64,000 nt of DNA from positions 1-64,000 of the forward strand of contig JBBRXX010000026.1 in assembly GCA_038238245.1 (NCBI GenBank), given 5' to 3'. This DNA comes from DASQHW01 sp038238245 (lineage in GTDB: Bacteria > Actinomycetota > Acidimicrobiia > IMCC26256 > PALSA-610). This document shows, piece by piece, positions 60,770 through 64,000 of this stretch. The notes under the pieces were generated by a model. It was not told the origin of the DNA. It made no database searches and saw only the letters and a list, made by a program, of their open reading frames with translations. A program made the translations under genes and the position numbers. The first letter of the stretch is position 1; each line of letters starts with the position of its first letter.

Positions 60770-61425
60770 ACGCGGCATGACGGTCCGGTCGTTCACTTCC
60801 GCGGCTCTCGGTTCCCGTCCGAGATCATTGTGCTCGCGGTCCGTTGGTACGTGCGGTACGGCCTGTCGTATCGGATGTCGACGAGCTGTTGGTCGAGCGT
60901 GGGATAGAGGTCGATCACGTCACGGTGTTCCGGTGGGTGCGGCGCTTCACGCCGTTGCTGGTCGACGCCGCGCGACCGTGCCGCCACGCGGTCGGTTGCC
61001 GCTGGTTCGTCGACGAGACCTCGTCAAGGTGTCCCGCCGGTGGCGGTACGTCTATCGGGCGATCGACCAGAATGGGAGGTCATCGACGTGTACCTCTCGC
61101 CGCGGCGCGACATCCGAACCGCGCGACCGTTCTTCTTGTCGGCGCTCGGCGCGCATGGCGAGCCGGGGCGAGGTCGTGACCGATTACGCATCGGCGCTGG
61201 CGCGAGCGATTGACGAACTCATGCCCGGCGCGTTTCATGACACTGCTCAGTATGCGAACAATCGGATCGAAGCTGACCATGGACGGCTCAAGGCGCGACT
61301 CCGGCCGATGCGCGGCCTGAAACGTGACCGGACTGCCAGGCGTGCGCGGCATGCGTTGATGCAGAACATCCGTCGTGGCCATTACGAGCTGGGCCTCGAA
61401 GTTCGAGCGTATCGGCGTGTGCGGT
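60770..61425 (+). pseudogene. Decayed IS6-family transposase
   Basis: Pieces of one DDE transposase occur in order in three frames: FRGSRFPSEIIVLAVRWYVR; VERGIEVDHVTVFRWVRRFT with GCRWFVDETS; VSRRWRYVYRAIDQNG; VIDVYLSPRRDIRTARPFFL; EVVTDYASALARAIDELMPG and NNRIEADHGRLKARLRPMRG. These are the helix-turn-helix and the D-D-E core of IS6/IS26-like enzymes. At least four frameshifts lie between them, so it cannot work. Clear terminal repeats were not found; GAGAAC-containing words near 60735 and 61460 are weak candidates. Confidence 0.75.
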
Positions 61426-61520
61426 CGCGTTCACCGACCTCGCCCCCGCCACGTTCTCACCGAGCCAAGCGGTCCACGGACTCGCGCGCGGGACCGCTTC
61501 GAATCAACGCAACAACGCCG

Positions 61521-62792
61521 TTAGTGTCGGGCTCGGGCGTTGTCGCCGATTCCTTGGGGGTCGGGTTCCAGCGCGAAGGCCGTGTCGCGCTCGTCGCGTG
61601 TCGCTTCGGTTACGCAGGTCTCGAGCAAATCGAGCTGCTGATTGAGCACCGCACGCCGCTCCACGGGCGCGATGGAGAGAAGGTCGTGCAGTGTGGCCTC
61701 CAACCGACGCGTTATTTGCGGCGACCGCGCTCCGGCGAGACGGATCTCGTCGAACGCGAGGTGCACGTATGCGTCCCAGTCCATCGACGGCACCACGAGC
61801 CGCACGGTGCCGCGCTTGTCGCGGTGTATCCCGTCCGATAGCGGTCGACGCGCCAGGTGCCGCAGACAGTCGTGCAACCGATCGATGGCCTGCACGGCGG
61901 TCGTCGGGTCCTGAAACGCCGAATCGCCGAGCGAGCGTTCGGCAATGTCGACGAGCAGCCGCAATCCGTAGGCCGCGTCTTGGTCGAGCGTGCGTTCGAG
62001 GCCGAGCACAATGCCGACCGCGACCTGCTCATCGCGCAACATGTCCGACGTCCCGTGGACGCGAACGAGCGGCGCGCCGGCGGGAACGAACTCGCCGAGC
62101 GCGGGTACGAGTTCAAGTGTGCAGCCCGCGTGGGTTGCCATGTCGAGGAGCTGGTCATGCGAGATGCGAGTGACCACACCGGATCGCGAGGCACATACGA
62201 CGCGAACGCCGTCGGCCTCGGGCTCGGCCTCGGTTCCCTTGTCCGGATACAGGCGGTCCAGAAGCTTGCGGGTGTCAGTCCCGACCAGCTCGATGAGCGC
62301 CGAGACCCGAAGCGATTGCCCGATGTGATGTACGTACATGACCAGTACGACGATGCTGACGAAGACGAGAAGGTAAGCGACGACGATTGCCAGGCCAGGC
62401 ACGGTGCCGCCCTGCTCGAACGTGACTTCACGCATGGCGAGCATCGCATGTGCAAACGTCGCAACGAAGACGCCGATCGCCAGCTGGCTCGGCTTGTCGC
62501 GCAAGATCCTTTGCACGACACGCGGCGAGAACTGACCCATCGCGAGCTGCACCACGACCATCGTGATGGTCAACACCAGCGCAGCCAACGACACCATTGA
62601 AGCGGCGATCGTTCCCAAGATCTGAAGTGCCGCGTCGGGACCGCCCGTGAACGACTGCGGAATCAGGTCGTAGTCGGCGGCCCGGTCGACCCCGATGGTG
62701 ACCGTGGAACAGACGAGGCCAACGAAGACGCACACGACCGGCAAGAACCACAGACTGGACCCGACGCGTCTGGTGAGCCGAAGTGTCGCCAT
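61521..62792 (-). CDS. DUF2254 membrane protein
   Basis: A 423-residue protein with four N-terminal membrane helices (SSLWFLPVVCVFVGLVCSTV, ILGTIAASMVSLAALVLTIT, AIGVFVATFAHAMLAM, GLAIVVAYLLVFVSIVVLVM) and a long cytosolic part. VVVQLAMGQFSPRVVQRILR and YVHHIGQSLRVSALIELVG are DUF2254 signatures. Function unknown, perhaps a channel or sensor. Intact, between decayed genes and small stress-type genes. Confidence 0.9.
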   Translation of the reverse strand: MATLRLTRRVGSSLWFLPVVCVFVGLVCSTVTIGVDRAADYDLIPQSFTGGPDAALQILGTIAASMVSLAALVLTITMVVVQLAMGQFSPRVVQRILRDKPSQLAIGVFVATFAHAMLAMREVTFEQGGTVPGLAIVVAYLLVFVSIVVLVMYVHHIGQSLRVSALIELVGTDTRKLLDRLYPDKGTEAEPEADGVRVVCASRSGVVTRISHDQLLDMATHAGCTLELVPALGEFVPAGAPLVRVHGTSDMLRDEQVAVGIVLGLERTLDQDAAYGLRLLVDIAERSLGDSAFQDPTTAVQAIDRLHDCLRHLARRPLSDGIHRDKRGTVRLVVPSMDWDAYVHLAFDEIRLAGARSPQITRRLEATLHDLLSIAPVERRAVLNQQLDLLETCVTEATRDERDTAFALEPDPQGIGDNARARH

Positions 62793-63069
62793 GCTGCGGA
62801 CTTACCCACACGCCGACCCGAAGCCCAAAAACAACCACAAGATCGTAAAGCAGAGATCGCCCGACATCAGCTGAAGGCGCTACCGACCGCGAGGCGAGTA
62901 CGGATCCCCGTCGCCTTCCCTGCTGTCGAACGCACTGGAAGCGCCGCGTTTCGGAGGCGCCGTCATACCGCCCCGCACGCGCTCACCATCCTCGCTGTCG
63001 ACGGACTGGAGCCGCGCGCGAGCAGTCGGGCCGGGCGCGCCAACCACGCCGAGGTCGCCGGGGGAAGGT

Positions 63070-63150
63070 CTACACGGCGCGGCCGCGAAGCAAGAAGATG
63101 ATGAGCACGATGACGAGGATGAGCACGACAGTGCCGATGCCGATGTACAT
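63070..63150 (-). CDS. 26-residue single-pass membrane microprotein
   Basis: ATG 63150 to TAG 63070-63072: MYIGIGTVVLILVIVLIIFL then LRGRAV. One hydrophobic helix with a short basic tail, so the C-terminus should be cytosolic. Very short hydrophobic proteins of this form (M-Y-x-G-x-G-x-x-hydrophobic run-Arg) are common in actinobacteria and often lie near CsbD genes. Function unknown. No strong ribosome site. Confidence 0.6.
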   Translation of the reverse strand: MYIGIGTVVLILVIVLIIFLLRGRAV

Positions 63151-63348
63151 GGCTAGATGGCTACCCAGAACCGACGGACATGACGCCGAGCCGGCCGCCG
63201 CGGTGCCGGGAAGGGTGGCGAGCCCCGGTCTGCGCGTCATCCGTCCCGCGGACGCGAAGCCGTGTACAGCGATACCCCGTCGACCTCACGCTCGGCGTGT
63301 GCGAGTGCGGTCACCAGCCGAGTTGGACCGGCGGACGCGCGGTCACCG

Positions 63349-63525
63349 CTATTTGCCTCGGACGGTGTCCTTAAGCTTCTCGCCCTTGTTCTTGGTCTTG
63401 CCCTTGGCCTGGTCGACCTTCCCTTTGCGTTCCAGGCGACGGTTCCCAGTCGCCTCGCCGACCGCTTCTTTGGTCTTGCCCCTCAACCGTTGCAGGTCGT
63501 TCTTGGCTCGGTTCGTTGCCGCCAT
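63349..63525 (-). CDS. CsbD-like stress protein
   Basis: A 58-residue Lys-rich protein: MAATNRAKNDLQRLRGKTKE, AVGEATGNRRLERKGKVDQA, KGKTKNKGEKLKDTVRGK. The repeated G-K-x-K-E-A-x-G-x and GKxDQAKGKxK are CsbD family marks. CsbD-like proteins are induced by general stress in many bacteria; the molecular role is unknown. GGGAGATACCAC precedes the ATG, a good ribosome site. Confidence 0.85.
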   Translation of the reverse strand: MAATNRAKNDLQRLRGKTKEAVGEATGNRRLERKGKVDQAKGKTKNKGEKLKDTVRGK

Positions 63526-63581
63526 GTGGTATCTCCCAGGCTTGGGTTGGTCCCGAGACCCGCGGCGCGGGCCCTGCTCGG

Positions 63582-63923
63582 CTATTGCTCGGTGGTCTGG
63601 TCGGGATCGAGTTCGTCGGCCCGTGATCGAAGGTCTTGGGCGGTGGCCCGTTGTTCCGCGGCGCGGCGGCGGGACTCTTCGGCGGCGAGCTGCTCGCGTT
63701 TGGCACGTGCGGCTCGCTCCTCCGCTGCCGCGGCCCGCCGGTCAGCTTCTCGCTGAGCAGCGGCCGCGTCGCTTCGGGCCTGTGCGGCCGAACGACGGCG
63801 TTCATCGGTCTTGACATCGGCGCGGCGTCGTGCCCAGAACACGACGCCAGGTGCGCCCAGTGCGATCACGCCCACGATGATCAACACAATGGCGATAGTC
63901 ACGCTATGACGATTCCCGCGCAC
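63582..63923 (-). CDS. Small membrane protein with cytosolic coiled coil
   Basis: About 113 residues: one membrane helix (VTIAIVLIIVGVIALGAPGV) then a long Ala/Arg/Glu-rich helix (SDAAAAQREADRRAAAAEER to AQDLRSRADELD) expected to form a coiled coil. GTG 63923 or GTG 63902 may be the start. No domain known. It lies upstream of the CsbD gene on the same strand and the two may share stress control. Confidence 0.65.
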   Translation of the reverse strand: MRGNRHSVTIAIVLIIVGVIALGAPGVVFWARRRADVKTDERRRSAAQARSDAAAAQREADRRAAAAEERAARAKREQLAAEESRRRAAEQRATAQDLRSRADELDPDQTTEQ

Positions 63924-64000
63924 GCTGTCCGAGAAACAGCTCCCGGGCTACGAGCGATACCCGCTCAGCGGAGGACGCATCCGATAGACGGTGCGAGCGA

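Noticed and set aside
60700..61500. Terminal repeats for the IS6 remnant
   Set aside because: Only short GAGAAC-containing words were found on both sides; too weak to define ends.
62880..63047. 55-codon minus-strand frame from GTG 63047
   Set aside because: Low-complexity start, no ribosome site and no recognisable features; could be a tiny gene but support is too thin.
1..64000. tRNA and rRNA genes
   Set aside because: No T-loop GTTCGAATC-type box with matching acceptor stem and no rRNA segment was noticed; a dedicated covariance search was not possible.

Overview
The window is high-GC chromosomal DNA of an actinobacterium. The order argS-lysA-hom-thrC, then rho-rpmE, prfA-prmC, a wecA-type transferase and the complete F1Fo ATP synthase operon is the classic actinobacterial housekeeping synteny block. 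An ATP synthase b subunit with a signal peptide, a fosfomycin-insensitive type of MurA (Asp for Cys), class II fructose bisphosphatase and many LLM, SDR and lipid-CoA genes fit an uncultured or little-studied member of the Acidimicrobiia or a relative; that placement is inference. No rRNA, tRNA or CRISPR array was seen.

Layout. 1-3270: end of a large cyclase/AAA/TPR regulator. 3.3-6.6 kb: a scarred stretch in which a phage capsid gene, a methyltransferase, a P450 and a histidine phosphatase are all cut and joined to other genes. 6.6-12 kb: NifU-like protein, MurA, enoyl-CoA hydratase, a small cyclase-domain protein and two hydrolases, all on the minus strand. 12-17.8 kb: a mainly plus-strand cluster of glycosyltransferases, methyltransferases and an alpha/alpha-toroid protein, probably making an envelope glycoconjugate. 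17.7-22.7 kb: an isobutyryl-CoA-mutase-type mutase with an SDR, GlpX, and an MFS transporter. 22.7-33.4 kb: the minus-strand run rpiB-glyA-wecA and atpZ-I-B-E-F-H-A-G-D-C, with a near-consensus promoter before atpZ. 33.4-36.9 kb: a plus-strand insert with two RecB/Cas4-like proteins, a thiolase-like protein lacking the usual catalytic residues, and a DUF983 protein. 36.8-41.5 kb: prmC, prfA, then a luciferase-like monooxygenase and a ferritin-like protein. 41,579-44,404: a complete 2826-bp IS1595-family element with five small passenger genes, terminal inverted repeats and an 8-bp target duplication. It landed exactly at the start codon of a TetR gene and cut that gene from its promoter. 45-57.6 kb: DUF1385, rpmE, rho, an ApgM-family protein (candidate homoserine kinase), a sugar dehydrogenase, SDR, sortase E, thrC, hom, lysA, argS. 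57.9-64 kb: a GGDEF protein, then decayed genes (N-formylglutamate amidohydrolase family, QEGLA-motif protein, IS6-type transposase), a DUF2254 membrane protein and small stress or membrane proteins.

How it works together. The core is translation termination, threonine/lysine synthesis, energy conservation and murein/glycan precursor synthesis, in tight overlapping operons (many ATGA or GTGA junctions). The threonine pathway has hom and thrC but no GHMP-type thrB; the ApgM-like gene near the usual thrB position is the best candidate for the missing kinase. Insertions (plus-strand block, IS1595 element, PQQ/SDR/sortase genes) have loosened the ancestral synteny. The most notable observations are the IS1595 insertion at the TetR ATG, the gene chimeras at 3.3-6.6 kb, and the candidate homoserine kinase.
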